64,000 nucleotides of DNA from positions 49,244,176 through 49,308,175 of the forward strand of contig NC_088865.1 of assembly GCF_032884065.1 (NCBI RefSeq). Reading direction: 5' to 3'. The translations under genes were made by a program, and so were the position numbers. A model generated the notes under the pieces. The model had not been told where the DNA came from, ran no database searches, and saw only the letters and a program-made list of their open reading frames with translations. The DNA is from Artemia franciscana (lineage: Eukaryota; Arthropoda; Branchiopoda; Anostraca; Artemiidae). Shown one piece after another: positions 1 through 14,048 of this stretch. The stretch's first letter is position 1, and each line of letters starts with the position of its first letter.

Positions 1-1198
1 GACGCATAAGACGTATAAGAATACTCTAAGAATTTTATCAGCTATTTTCAACTTGGAATTTGTTCAAGATATCTTATAAAGTTGTTAGGGAGGCCTCAAA
101 GGTTTTAAGAGCCTTTTTGCTCTAAAAAACTTCTAAGACTTCTGAAAATTTTAAAGTTTAAATACCAACAAAATTGCTAGAGTATTTCCTTGAATACTTA
201 AAGAATTGAATCAAAAATCTTATGTGTCTGAACTCAGCATAAGAATTAGCTTATATGTGATTAGGAAATGAAAAAAATGGACTGATGTATTAAGACTGTC
301 AAATGGCATGCCTGTAATCTGTTAAGGATTAGCGTTAAGATTTTCTTTCCTCGTGGGGGCTTAAACCTGTTACAAAAATGACTGTTTTTATACGGAATAT
401 TCCTGAGCGAGACCCTAATATTCTTATGTGGGGATTGATCCCATCTTGAGCTTAGCTAGGGAGAGGTCTTGGTCCCCTCCCTACTTAACGTCAATGCTAC
501 TAAGAGGTTCTTGTTCATAAAAATGCACAAAAAAGTGACAAAATTGCAATTTCTCAAAATTAGATAAACAACCTTTTATTTGGTTTTACAGGAAATAAAA
601 TTAGGATAATAAAATTACTTTGAAGTTCACGAGTTCCCTACAAAGTAAGGTTCAAAGTATTAAAATATCATTGGACCTGATAAGGAAGTTATATGGTAAT
701 ATTGTGTCAGTCATTTATTATTCTAAACCGTTGTATGGGCAAAATTGTCTGTGTTTGAATTTTCGTCCATGCGCAAAAAAACTGCTAGTGATCCTATTTT
801 ATAGATATTAATTATTTGAGCTCCATTTTGAAGCAAGTTCTTATCTTTCAATTGCATACGCGATATTAAGTTGTGGAAGTATTCCTTAAATAGTGAGATA
901 AAGTGAGATAAAAACCTTGCAAATTCTTTGCTACGAAGTTTCGCAATTCAGTTTTGAAAACAATTGGATAATGGAAATGTTTTGGTTTAGTTTAAGGTAA
1001 TGTTTTTCCTTCTCAGAGATTAGCAATACATAATAGAATCTCAGTTTATAAAACAGATCCATTCCTAAAGATTAGAATGTGAATGAATGAGCTCTGTTCA
1101 AGGATGAACTGAATTTCTTCTTGGCGGATCGAAGTCAAAAGCTGCTAAACTGACAAGTGCTGCCACCAAACTCTTGTGAGAATGTGAAAACATGCGGG
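1..1198. other. AT-rich non-coding stretch, no gene seen
   Basis: No open frame here looks like a protein, no splice-bounded exon was found, and no repeat architecture was recognised. The short open frames are the size expected by chance in AT-rich DNA. Confidence 0.5.
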
Positions 1199-1315
1199 CT
1201 TTTCCTCCTCAACGCCCCACTCTTTACGATAAAGTTTGACTCTTTCTCTCAACTCTACTTTTTAAAACAGTAAAAAAAACTTTAGCGTAAAAAGCGGGGC
1301 GTTGAGGAGGAAAAG
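1199..1315. repeat. Foldback repeat (palindromic hairpin core)
   Basis: Left arm (about 1199-1237, starting CTTTTCCTCCTCAACGCCCC) and right arm (about 1277-1315, ending GGGGCGTTGAGGAGGAAAAG) are near-perfect inverted repeats around a loop of about 40 bp. The same core, with an almost identical loop, recurs at 24006-24303. Related cores occur near 8.8, 20.9, 23.5 and 25.2 kb, so this is one copy of a dispersed family. Confidence 0.8.
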
Positions 1316-1671
1316 TTTGGATTCCGATAAATTCGACTTGGTTTCCCACCAAGTCGAAGCTAATATTGTCTGGTGTAAAGACCATTAAAACCGGTTATTG
1401 TCTCATGTTCGCGATACAAGATCTTGAGTGTGGTGGATATAAGACAAAAGTACACAAAAAAGTCATAAGAAAAAAAATGTAGTTGAAAAAAGTGTTGATA
1501 AAAGTGTTGGAAGAAAAAAGTTGGATTTTTTTCTTGCTCACTCTGATTTTAGTGTTTGGTCGGTTATTTACTTTAGATGCTAATCGTTTTCCAATTTATA
1601 TAAAAATGTTTCATATAAGAAACGATATTATAGTTTCATATAATATCTTATATGTATATCATATCTTATAT

Positions 1672-2230
1672 GTTTCATATAAGAAGACTCGTGTATAGAA
1701 TATTTACTTCATAGTTCAAGCTTAGAGACTAACTTACTTTATAAATTCTTCTTCACTGCTGAGGTGCTGCCCATTTTGAGGGGCATGTACACCATGGCTC
1801 TTGAGCATGTCAAGAACCATTCCCCAGCGATTTAAAGTTGGCACCGCCACACAACAACAACTTTGGATTGAGTTGGCGAGATGGTTGGTTATGACAAGCC
1901 GCATCATCCTCCAAGTGGACTCTCAATTTATTTAAAAATTTTCCATATAAGAAGCCATATTAATGACTGTGCATAAAATATTTACTTCGTATTTCAAGCT
2001 TAAAGACTAAATTACTTTCCAAGTTCTCCTTCACTGCTGAGGTGCTGCCCATTTCGAGGAGCATGTACACCATGTTTTGTGCACCATACGCGAGGAAACT
2101 ATAGCCTATTATGCTTGGCACGAAGTGTGGCATGCGTAATGCAAAGAGACGGAGAGCAGTGGATATGTGCAACTCGTTGTGGAACGAGTAGCGCCCCAGG
2201 AAGCCCACAAGGTGGCCAGGTGGGTAGTCG
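1672..2230. repeat. Diverged direct duplication, about 280 bp
   Basis: The segment around 1713-1790 (CACTGCTGAGGTGCTGCCCA, then GCATGTACACCATG) recurs at about 1993-2075 with the same neighbours and an offset near 280 bp. The two copies diverge after the shared part. It may be an old tandem duplication or two pieces of a dispersed repeat. Confidence 0.6.
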
Positions 2231-2301
2231 TTCGTCCGCCACCAACCGTCTGTATTTTTGTCAAAGTGTTAAAATCGCTCTTGTAGCTTACCGCCGGCCA
2301 T
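1960..2301 (-). CDS. Weak candidate small gene, 99 aa if a 42-bp intron is removed
   Basis: On the minus strand an ATG at 2301 (M-A-G) is followed by a GTAAGC donor at 2291 and a CAG acceptor before 2249. Removing these 42 bases joins two frames into 99 codons ending at 1960 with no internal stop. The middle is unusually GC-rich for this region. I do not recognise the protein; it has moderately hydrophobic stretches (for example VPSIIGYSFLAYGAQNMVYM). Doubts: 42 bp is very short for an intron, and the 3' half lies in a repeated block whose other copy (1740-1960) is not open. A transposon fragment is at least as likely. Confidence 0.2.
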
Positions 2302-2599
2302 GAGAATCAATGGTTTCATTCACAAAGCATATGTTGTTACAAAAAATGTTAAAAGACACAAGGAAAATATTCTGACACACTAAGTATACATTTCAATTAA
2401 TTGAGAATTACCTATTTCTTATATGCTCACTAAAGGCCCATTCATAATGCGATTTTACTAAAATGGAGATTTATCTAGCACTTTTTTGAGCCAATAATTT
2501 TTCATGGAATTTTCAGCTTGACTGAGAAATTCTATGAAAAATTCTCTGAAAAATTCTCAGGGGCTCAAATTGCTGCTAGTTACATCAGTATTAGTAAAA

Positions 2600-2740
2600 T
2601 CTAACAGCTCACCATAGTAATAAGCTGCCAGAGGTACGCACTCTCCTCCTCCATTCCAATCTACTAAAAGCCTCTCTCTTTACACCCTCATAGAAATTTC
2701 CCGTTTCCCTGATATCTTTCTTTATGACAGTATTCCTTAA
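2600..2740 (-). mobile_element. LINE 3'-end fragment, same family as the element at 28.6 kb
   Basis: The run around 2600-2735 (CTCCTCCTCCATTCCAATCT, then a CCCGTTTCCCTGATATC-like stretch and TTTATGACAG) parallels 28600-28735 of the RTE-like LINE, both in + strand order. It is a short, 5'-truncated relic. Confidence 0.5.
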
Positions 2741-4260
2741 AATACCAAGCAAACCAACATACAAACTTTATTTTAATCTTATTGGGGACAATTATTTTAA
2801 TTGGGAGAGGGGCAAATATTTTTGCCCCCCTGGACCCATTTTAGGTCTATTCATAATTGAAAACCACAATTTTCTAAAATTTTTCGTTAAGTTTATTTTA
2901 ATTATAAGAAGTTCTTAGAGCGGTACCATGTTTTCTTCAGTATTGCCGCATTGAACGTGAATACAAATAATAAAAATAATTATTTAAATTTGACAACGCT
3001 TTTCATTCACAGAACTTGCAACATTAAGTATCCATTAATTCCCCCCCCCCGAAAAAACAGTTACACCCTCAAAAGTTGTTTGTGCCATCTACTTTTAGCT
3101 TATTTTTGCTGATGTTCCACTCACCTTTCTTTTCTATCCCAAAAACTGCATAACTACTTATGGAGGGTTTTTTTATTAGATAATTTCCTGATTTTTCTAC
3201 TTTTTAAATATGTATATAGTTGTATAAGTTTCCACCAAACTAATTTATACAATTAGATTCTATTTCCACTGTCCTTGGTAATATAACATTTGGAACAATG
3301 GCTTTCTAATCTTTCCATTGGAATTGAGCATTCAAGGAGAGATTATCGGCAAGCATTTACAGTCTGTAGAAACTTTCATGGAAAAGGCGAATAAGTGTTC
3401 ACAATAAAATCCATATGCAATGATAAACAGAATGTAATGATTAGACAAATGTGAGAGTGCAATAATAAACAATAGAAAAACGGTTTACATGGACGTAAAA
3501 CAGGACTGAAAAATAGTCTGTTAGAAAAAAAAGTTACAGTAAGTACTTTACGACATCAACAAATATTTCTATAGGCCAGAAGTCCATTTCTTAGGGTATC
3601 CGAACACATTAATATAGAGGGAATACTTTTAAAAATACTTTGTAACTAAAAAAAAAATTAAGTTCATTTTACTGCCTTAAAGTTTCACACATAGATTCCA
3701 ATCAGGTGGAATTTAGCGTTACGTTCTTTTTATTGGATTAAAATTAGCGTAGGGTTATTTAGCGTCATTTTCTGACATAAGCTTAAGGAATAATGTAACC
3801 CCATTGCACAAAGCATCAGAGACATAAACCAATGAAATTAACGTATAGCCTACTTTCTACCACGCAACCACAGTTGCCAACGTGGTAGAATTGTACCGTC
3901 TTTGGTAAAATTTAGAGATACTGGTATACATTTAGTGGTACACGTTGTCCTGCACATTTCGGGTGTATTTACTCTTTTCTTACTCGGATATCTGTTCAAG
4001 CTTTGGTTTATCAAAAATGTTCTTCTTGTTATGGCAAGTTCTTAACCTGCTGTTCAGATGCTACAAATTAATCTTTTTTGATACAATTTTTGTCAGAAAA
4101 CCGATGCAGTTTATTTCAAAGCGTTGGTGCGTTGGTAAAGCTGCACGCAACTATCGGAAAGAAACATATTTTTTCTCTTGGGTTGGACATTGTTATTACT
4201 TTCGTTATCGCAAAGAAGAAAGCACTTCAAACCAGGCCTAGAAAATTAAAATAGATATGG
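2741..4260. other. Non-coding AT-rich stretch
   Basis: No exon with convincing splice sites was seen. A frame at 3945-4241 is open for 98 codons, but its composition looks like chance and it shows no recognisable domain. Confidence 0.45.
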
Positions 4261-4264
4261 ATCT

Positions 4265-4475
4265 TAATTCCTTTTGATTTTTGACGGTCTTGACTTGACT
4301 TTTACTTACATAATAAACAAAAATATAAACTATTACAGATGTAAATCATACGCTGTGGAAAAATTTGAGTTTTGCTAACGCGTAGCGATTAACTACATAA
4401 ACATTCCTAAAGACATCCTAAATTAAAAATAATAACAAAAAAACCTACATAAATGTTCCTAGAAGCATCCTACAC
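4265..4475 (-). repeat. Dispersed repeat, inverted copy of 24864-25055
   Basis: Reads TTGCTAACGCGTAGCGATTA, then ACATAAACATTCCTAAAGACAT and TGTTCCTAGAAGCATCCTAC. The reverse complement of the whole block is found at 24864-25055. Endpoints are approximate and no terminal repeats were seen. Confidence 0.65.
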
Positions 4476-4985
4476 AAATTAAAATAATAATGAAACGAAT
4501 AAAGAAATTAAGAATTTAGTCAATAAAGAAACGAAGAGAATTAGTAAGGTTTAATAATTGAATAAAAATAACAAAGTTAAACATTCGAGTCATGTCATAA
4601 CTATACAAACATGGGGAAAACTTCACTATTGTTCCGTGACTGAAGTTTAAAATGAGCCTCAGGCGCTCTACAAAAAAAATGAAAACCTGTCGCCAGTGCC
4701 CTTTTGATTCTAATTCATTTTGTTTAAGAACTTTAAAATGCATCAAAGGTACACAAACAAGCATAGGTACATTGTCCACTTTGTAAAGGTACCCTATATA
4801 CCTTTAGTAGTTTATAGAATGTAGGCTATTCTTTTCCACCTCTGGATGTAACGTTTCATAGAAATGCAGGCTCTGCTTAACTTAATTTTCCTAATTTAAT
4901 AGATCAATTAACAAACTTCATAACTTAAGAATGGAAACTTAAAGCTAAAAATCGAAGTTAAAACTACAAAAATTTAAGCTAAATA

Positions 4986-5425
4986 GGGTACTTGTATGAT
5001 ATAGTCCCAACCGCTCAAGTTGTTCATCCATTGACGCATTGTAGAACCAACTTTTTTTTCGTTAGTTTCTTTCAGCTTAGCGTGAGACAAGACAAAGAGA
5101 AGTGACAGAATAGATGAGAAATATACAATTTAAGCTATATATTTGCACATTAAGGGATATGGGGGTAAAGTATTTGAGCAGTGTGAAGTTAGAAAACAAT
5201 TCTTACTTCATAATATGCAGAATAATTGTACCTGACACATTAGGCATACAGACTCACTATACTTTACCCCCAATCCCCTTAATGCGCAAATATATAGCCC
5301 ATATTTGCTTCTAAAGTATTATATTTTTATCATAATCAGGTATATTTCATTAGGATTGAGCATCAGAAAAACAGGATCTACATAGATGAAAAATATTAGG
5401 CCGAAGCTATATCAGACAAGTACCC
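4986..5425. mobile_element. MITE-like element, 440 bp, TA target duplication
   Basis: Terminal inverted repeats read GGGTACTTGTATGATATAG on the left and, reverse-complemented, GGGTACTTGTCTGATATAG on the right, and TA flanks both ends (4984-4985 and 5426-5427). The interior is itself palindromic: GGGGGTAAAGTAT near 5160 pairs with ATACTTTACCCCC near 5260. There is no coding capacity. A TA duplication with short TIRs suits a non-autonomous Tc1/mariner-like element (inference). Related copies are at 36641-36938 and 61531-62151. Confidence 0.8.
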
Positions 5426-5640
5426 TAAAAAGCTCCTGTTTGCGCACAGCTCACCCCTCTTTATCAGTCCATCACGGAATTTTCTAATGAGCCCTTGCAC
5501 CGATGCTTGTCATGGGCTATTTCCTTTACATGGTTTCAGCAGCAGTTATAACTTATTATAGAGCCAAATACAGGCCATAGTAATCTAAAGTTTAGAAACG
5601 CATTTTGAGAAACAATTGCAAAAAAAAAAATCATTTAAGG
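5426..5640. other. Short non-coding spacer
   Basis: Nothing recognisable between the MITE-like element and the 108-bp tandem repeat. Confidence 0.4.
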
Positions 5641-5903
5641 TTGATTGAGGAATGATAACTATTATATAGGTTTACTATAACAGTATGACAAGTTGTTACA
5701 ACTTATATTGTATGACATAACATTATACTATATATATAGTATAACAAGTTGACTGAGGAATGATAACTATTATATAGGTTTACTATAACAGTATGACAAG
5801 TTGTTACAACTTATATTGTATGACATAACCTTATACTATATATATAGTATGACAAGTTGACTGAGGAATGATAACTATTATATAGGTTTACTATAACAGT
5901 ACA
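5641..5903. repeat. Tandem repeat, 108-bp unit, about 2.4 copies
   Basis: Units start at 5641, 5749 and 5857 with TTGAYTGAGGAATGATAACT. Copies one and two differ at only a few bases, so the array looks recent. The unit contains a near-palindromic ACTATATATATAGTAT. Confidence 0.9.
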
Positions 5904-8086
<2,183 letters not shown>

Positions 8087-8310
8087 CATTATCAATATAG
8101 GCTTTGACCATTTAAACGGAAAAGAAAATTAAATTGTGGATTTTATATTTACTATACTTGTATATTACATAGTTTTCTAAACGCTATACCCTTTTCAAAC
8201 GGTTTAAGATTGAGACTCGTAAAAAGATCTCTTCTGATGATTTTTGATATATATTTTTCTAAACAAAATGTATATATAAAAAATTACAGTCACCTATAAA
8301 ACATTTAACC

Positions 8311-8496
8311 TTGTTGTAGCACAGTGGACTGATGCCCAGCTTGGGCATCACGGGTAGCAGGGTTCGATTCCTGTCGTAGTAAGGTTAGGCGACAAGCTAG
8401 CTTCTTATTTCTATAAAGAGACCCAGAAACTGAAACGCTGATTCGACGCTCTATGCGCAAGCAATGGCGCAGGAGGATCTTTATCCTGTTTTTTTT
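8311..8496 (+). mobile_element. tRNA-derived SINE-like element
   Basis: The head (8311-8382) carries a pol III A box (TAGCACAGTGG, 8317-8327) and a perfect B box (GGTTCGATTCC, 8361-8371). It folds as a tRNA: a T-arm GCAGG/CCTGT, an anticodon-type hairpin ATGCC/GGCAT, and an acceptor stem of seven pairs, about four of them G-U. The loop lacks U33, so it is unlikely to be a working tRNA. An unrelated body follows to an eight-T run (8489-8496) that could serve as a pol III terminator. The alternative is a tRNA pseudogene with chance downstream sequence. Confidence 0.55.
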
Positions 8497-8802
8497 ATTA
8501 TACTTGAAGGCTCATAATCTTTTATTATTGAACATTTGAGGCTTATTATTACAGTCACGATAAACACTCAATGCCATACTGATCGCTATTGTAAAATATT
8601 AGAAACACATTTGCACTGTTGGCAGTAATTGAAGCCCCGAGTTTTAGGAAGATATTAGCCGCAAGATTATTACTTTCTGCTTCCAGAGAAATTTCGTTCT
8701 ATTAGATATTATATCTAACAAAATATCCTAAAAGTCAAAAATATACACAACTTACGAATTATCTTACGTAACGAACTTCTATATTTGTATGTTTTTATTA
8801 TG

Positions 8803-9945
8803 TATATGAGGGGGTTCACCCCCTCGTCAATACCTCGCTCTTTATGCTAAAGCTTAAATTTTGTCCCAATTCCTTAAGAATGACCCCTGAATCACAAAGG
8901 CCGTACAATAAATATTTGAAATTACTAAAAATACTTTAGCATAAAGAGTGAGGTATTAGGAGGAGGTGAACCTTTATATGAGTAACAATGTCTTTTCGTT
9001 TTAAGTTTTAATACTGCTCGTTACTTTCAGTTGAAAAAAACTTTTCATATTTATTTTTTCATTGTTTTTTTTAAATAATGCTAGAAAATCCTGCGCCCCC
9101 TTCATAGAAATTATCTTCCCCCGTGAAAAATTCTTCCATGGAAAGATCCCCCCACGTAACCTCCTCCCCTCAACCCCTCCTCCCCCAACAAAAAAATCCC
9201 CCTGAAAACGCCTGTACATTTTCCAATAATCTTTACCATATGTAAACACTGGTTAAAGTTTGTAACTTGCAGCCCAAGGAACTCTGGGGGAGTAAGTCGT
9301 CCCCAAAGACTTAGTTATTAGGTTTTTTGACTATGCTGAATAAAATGGCTATCTCAGAATTTTGATCCGGTGGCTTTGGGAAAAAATGAGCGTGGGAGGA
9401 GTCCTAGATGCCCTCCAATTTTTTGTTACTTAAAAATGGCACTAGAACTTTTAATTTCCATTAGAATGAGCTCTCTCGTGACATTTAAAGACCACTGGGT
9501 CGATACGATCACTCCTGGGAAAAAACAACAAACAAACAAATAAACGCGCATCCGTGATCTGTTTAATGGCAGAAAATTCAAAATTCCACATTTTTGTAGA
9601 TAGGAGCTTGAAACATCTACAGTAGGGTTCTCTGATACACTGAATCTAATGGTGTGATTTCCATTAAGATTCCATGACTTTTAGGGGATATTTCTCTCTA
9701 TTTTCTAAAATAAGGCAAATTTTCTCAGGCTCGTAACTTATTATAGGTAAACTTGATGAAACATTTATTTAAAATCAGCATTAAAATTCGATTCTTTTGA
9801 TGCAACTATTGGTATCAAAATTCCGTTATTTAGAGTTTCGATTACAATTGAGCCGGGTCGCTCCTTACTACAGTTAATTACCACGAACTGTGTGATTTGC
9901 TTTCCAGGATTCATGTCGCGGATAATGTATTTCTGGAGGAGAACT
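8803..9945 (-). repeat. Foldback family copy: hairpin core plus right arm
   Basis: The hairpin core (about 8803-8981) pairs GAGGGGGTTCACCCCCTCGT and CTCTTTATGCTAAAG with the inverted CTTTAGCATAAAGAG. It is followed by an arm of about 0.95 kb that matches, in the same orientation, 25345-26220 and, in reverse, 19655-20580 and 22555-23490. The arm ends near 9945 with CCACGAACTG, the family's outer terminus. No coding capacity is evident. Confidence 0.75.
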
Positions 9946-10051
9946 CCCACCCTTGTCTCCCATTTACGCCTATGGGTGCAAACACAATACTTGTGATTTT
10001 GATGTATATTTGTGATTTTATTTGTATGTGATAATTTTTATTATTTTCTAG

Positions 10052-10119
10052 TTGAACTCCTCGGAATCAACCGCATGTGCCGAGCTGGGAAAATGCCTAC
10101 GGCCAGTCCGTTGCATAGC
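10052..10119 (+). CDS. ESE-type ETS factor, candidate first coding exon
   Basis: This 68-bp block is clearly richer in GC than its surroundings. It follows a pyrimidine-rich acceptor (TTATTATTTTCTAG) and ends at GTAAGT. In the frame reaching the donor in phase 0, an ATG at 10075 (context CCGCATG) begins M-C-R-A-G-K-M and gives 15 codons. The next exon starts in phase 0, so they join cleanly, with a second in-frame ATG at codon 7. Upstream of the ATG the frame is also open to the acceptor, so translation could begin in an earlier exon that I cannot see. Assignment rests on splice signals and phase only. Confidence 0.5.
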
Positions 10120-13100
10120 GTAAGTTGTATTCTTTGCTAACCGTTGTTACGGAGGGTTACCCATTTTCTGCCACTTGATGTAAATGCTCGGAGCAGAATA
10201 AGTGTCACACATTTTGCGCCACGCAAGGCGCACTTCCACCACACGTCACCTGGTGTACGTGATTTCTGGAAGTCAGCAGCCCCTCAGTTTTTAAGTGGTT
10301 TTTAATAAAAACTACATATCCTGTCAAATGTCTAATGGCTTTATGCATTTTCAGTAGAGAAACTCCTTACGCCCAGGATGCAAATACAAGAAGCGCTTCA
10401 TAAATTATTTGATTGGTCTAATATTTAGCTGGTTTAATTTCTAACCCATGGATCCGGGCAGGGGGTAAAAAATTAGAAGAGAGTTAAACCCTGGGGCTAT
10501 TTTGTTGCTATTCTTCATCGTTATATCTATAATCTCAAGGAAACTTAAAAAGGACCATTTTGACAGTAGTTAAAGCAGAAAACACAAATTAGGCATTAAT
10601 ACAGGCATAAATAATTAGGCATAAAATTAGGCATATTAGGCAAATTAGGCATAAAATTAGGCATAAATAATTTGCGCTCCAAATTCTAGTCAGTTAATAT
10701 GCTTTAACTATTTCTGTCCTAAGACCCTGGATAAGAACTGTTGGCTCTTAGTATTGGAAGTTCAGAAGGAGCTAAGGCGTACTTAGTGTGGCTTACCGCG
10801 GCTCACAATTTGGGCATGATGTCATCAGCTATAGGTAATAACGTATTCCATCAGTAATGGTAATTGATTTCTGGAACATACCCACATTTTTTACTCCCAA
10901 TATACGTTAACAATAGTTTTATTTCACTAGAACGGTCAAGGCTCACACTTCTATAGAAGGAACAGGTCTTATCTAGGTTTATCTATAAGGTTTCGCGGTG
11001 TCATAGAAACTGGAATCCTCCAATGAACATCAAATAAATCTTCCAATTAATTCTCCCTGCGGTCCCGGTCATTTAGTCTTGCGGAGGGTATTTATGATGT
11101 ATTTGTTTTTATTGTTTAGATTTATTGTCGATTAAATATGTTTACCTACCTTTATCTATGAAAACCTGTTAATGCGCACAATTTATTGTTTTTACGCTGT
11201 ATATAAAATGCCAAGGATACGAGGGGATAAATTGTACTTGCATATTATATAATTCTAATTTCTATTAGAATATAGTAATATAATAATAATTTCTGTTTGT
11301 TTTAATTTTTAATGTTGCTCCTTACTTTTAGTTTAGAAAGTTTTTTTTTCATTTAATCTGTTTATAAGCCATATGAATGGTTTGATTTGGACTGCAATAC
11401 TGACTTGAAACCGAGCAGGAGAGCTAAGAAAAATCAAGGGAGGAGCAATGTTTTTATGAAGATACGAAAAAGGTACTTCAAAATCTATGGGGAGGGGATT
11501 TCAATTTGTTAGATTGTTTTAATATGAAAATATTAAAAAAAAATTATTTCTAGGGGATAACTTCTTCCACCTGTTCACTTTAAATAGCCCCCTGAAAAAA
11601 AAGGAGTCATGACGGACATAGGAAGTCTTTTTTCCAAGAAATCTGTTTTGAGGGAGGGATAAGTTTTCCACGAAGAAATTGGTTTGTCAACTAATTGTAA
11701 AATCTTGGAAATTAACGAGAACTGACTCTCAGGCCTCCCTTGAATTCGTGCTGGGTACTGCGATTACATATTAATTGAATAGTCTTTTTTGTAATATGTT
11801 TATAATATTAGTCACGAAACTAATTATAGGATTATTATTTGTCACAAAACTAACATATTAGCTCAATCTGTTCAACTGGTTTTAAGGTAACCGATTACTT
11901 CTATAGCTGCTTATTGTTGTCGTATTTAGTTTAATAGAAGAAAAACAAAAAGGCCCCACACTGCGTTGCAGAAAAATTCAAACAGATTTTGTAAAAGTTA
12001 GACCTCGTTCTTGGTTTTACTGAATGAATTATATATTTAAAGGCAACTATAAAAAAGGGATAAAACCTTTTGTATAAATTGGTTTATATCTAAAAGAACA
12101 TAGGTATGCTTAAAACGAAAGATTAAACTTCAGAAAAAAATATATAATAAATATGCAATTGACTTACAGAGATAATTCTAAGCATTGCTGAATAAATGGT
12201 AACTTTAAATAAATTTAAAAAGGCACATATTAATGGTGTTAGCAATGGTTATGTAAAAATTTAAGGATGTTAACTTAATGAATAATGCAGCACTTTTCTC
12301 ACTTGGTAATTTCATTTAATGCAGAATTTCGCTTCGGTACTGGAAAAAAGTAAGCTTTTATAGGGGCATAATTTAGACTCTCCACGATGGTAGATTGGGT
12401 AGATTGACAGGATCATCTTTTGTGCCCTAATTTTATTTTCGAAATGAAAATATTATATTTAACTAAAAACAACTTGGAGGCTCTAAAACGAAAAATCATT
12501 TGGGATAGAGACAGTCACTTAAATGTTTGGACTGGATTTGCCTTCAAATATAAGCTATAGATAATATCCTAAATTCATATGCAAGAATAGTATGCAAGTT
12601 CAAAAATATTCAAATTCAACTATATCGCCCTTTTACTTTTCCGAACCTCTCTTTAGAGACCTGTTTTCACCGTCTTAATAGAAACGAGAAACGTGTATTA
12701 ACAAAGTTACTAACAATTGTGTTCCCATGAGCTAATATAAAATTGTTCCCATGGTAAAACTTTGTAAAAAATTAAGAACTTGCAGTAAAAGAGAGATTTT
12801 GGATTTTTGCCTTAACCACTTTTTCCCCTATGATTTGAACAAACATGAATTGGAGTGGCTTCGTATAGAAGCGAGGTTGATAGGAAAACAAGTCCGCCGT
12901 CCCCAGTTCTTTTAAACTGCTACCCAAAGCTGCTTGGTAAAAATAAAGTAAATAATATTGAACCTCCCCCGTTTTGATAGAAGGCACTAAACTCAAGACG
13001 CTATTTGAGAAAATTGTTGATTGATTTTGAGGGAACAGAAAAATTTGTATATTTTTGTTTACAGTTTTGTACTACATTTTTATGCTTTTTGTCATAAGTT

Positions 13101-13376
13101 TGAAACACTTTTAAGAATATTTGCACGTATATAGAAGTCCCAATTATGAATTTTTTGCCCAAGTAGAATTTTTCTGAAAATTTTTAGCGACAAAATTGTG
13201 CTGTTTAACAATACTATTTCCCCAAGATAACAGAAAATCGTTGTTATTATTAGGACAATGGAAACAGGCTTTAGATGTTAACATTAAAATACATAGTAAA
13301 ATTTAATGGTAAGACGGCCTAGAAATAAGAGATGAGACATTTCAATAACTATCTTTTATTTATGCTTTCGTTTTAG
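10120..13376. other. Intron 1 of the ETS gene (proposed)
   Basis: A 3.26-kb AT-rich stretch from GTAAGT (10120) to a TTCGTTTTAG acceptor. It includes a short run of ATTAGGCATAAA-like repeats at 10590-10670. A 74-codon minus frame at 12772-12996 is unsupported. Confidence 0.5.
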
Positions 13377-13560
13377 GTGCAATACAACCACAGTATTTTC
13401 AATCCTTTTTTATACGACTCGTCGTTCTGCGAAGAAAATCAAAGTGACTCAGTGTGTAGTTATTCAAACCGAAGTGACCCGGAATTTAATCCAAACATGC
13501 CAATAGATGACATTGTTCTAACTGAACCTTTTCCAACAATGTCAAAGCAGGTTGCTATAT
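13377..13560 (+). CDS. ESE-type ETS factor, N-terminal exon
   Basis: A 184-bp exon between acceptor TTCGTTTTAG and donor GTAAGT, open in one frame and encoding residues 16-76 of the assembled protein. The sequence is acidic and Ser/Asn/Pro-rich (SDSVCSYSNRSDPEFNPNMP), like the low-complexity N-termini that precede PNT domains. It leaves one base (T), which completes a Phe codon with the first two bases of the exon at 27841. Its reading frame begins in phase 0, which matches the proposed exon at 10052. No known domain lies inside it. The assignment to this gene comes from strand, phase and order. Confidence 0.7.

Positions 13561-14048
<488 letters not shown>

Noticed and set aside
8311..8382. 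Functional tRNA gene
   Set aside because: The anticodon loop lacks U33 and the acceptor stem has about four G-U pairs; a SINE head or pseudogene fits better.
12772..12996. 74-codon minus-strand frame in intron 1
   Set aside because: No domain, no splice context, and composition typical of dispersed repeats here.
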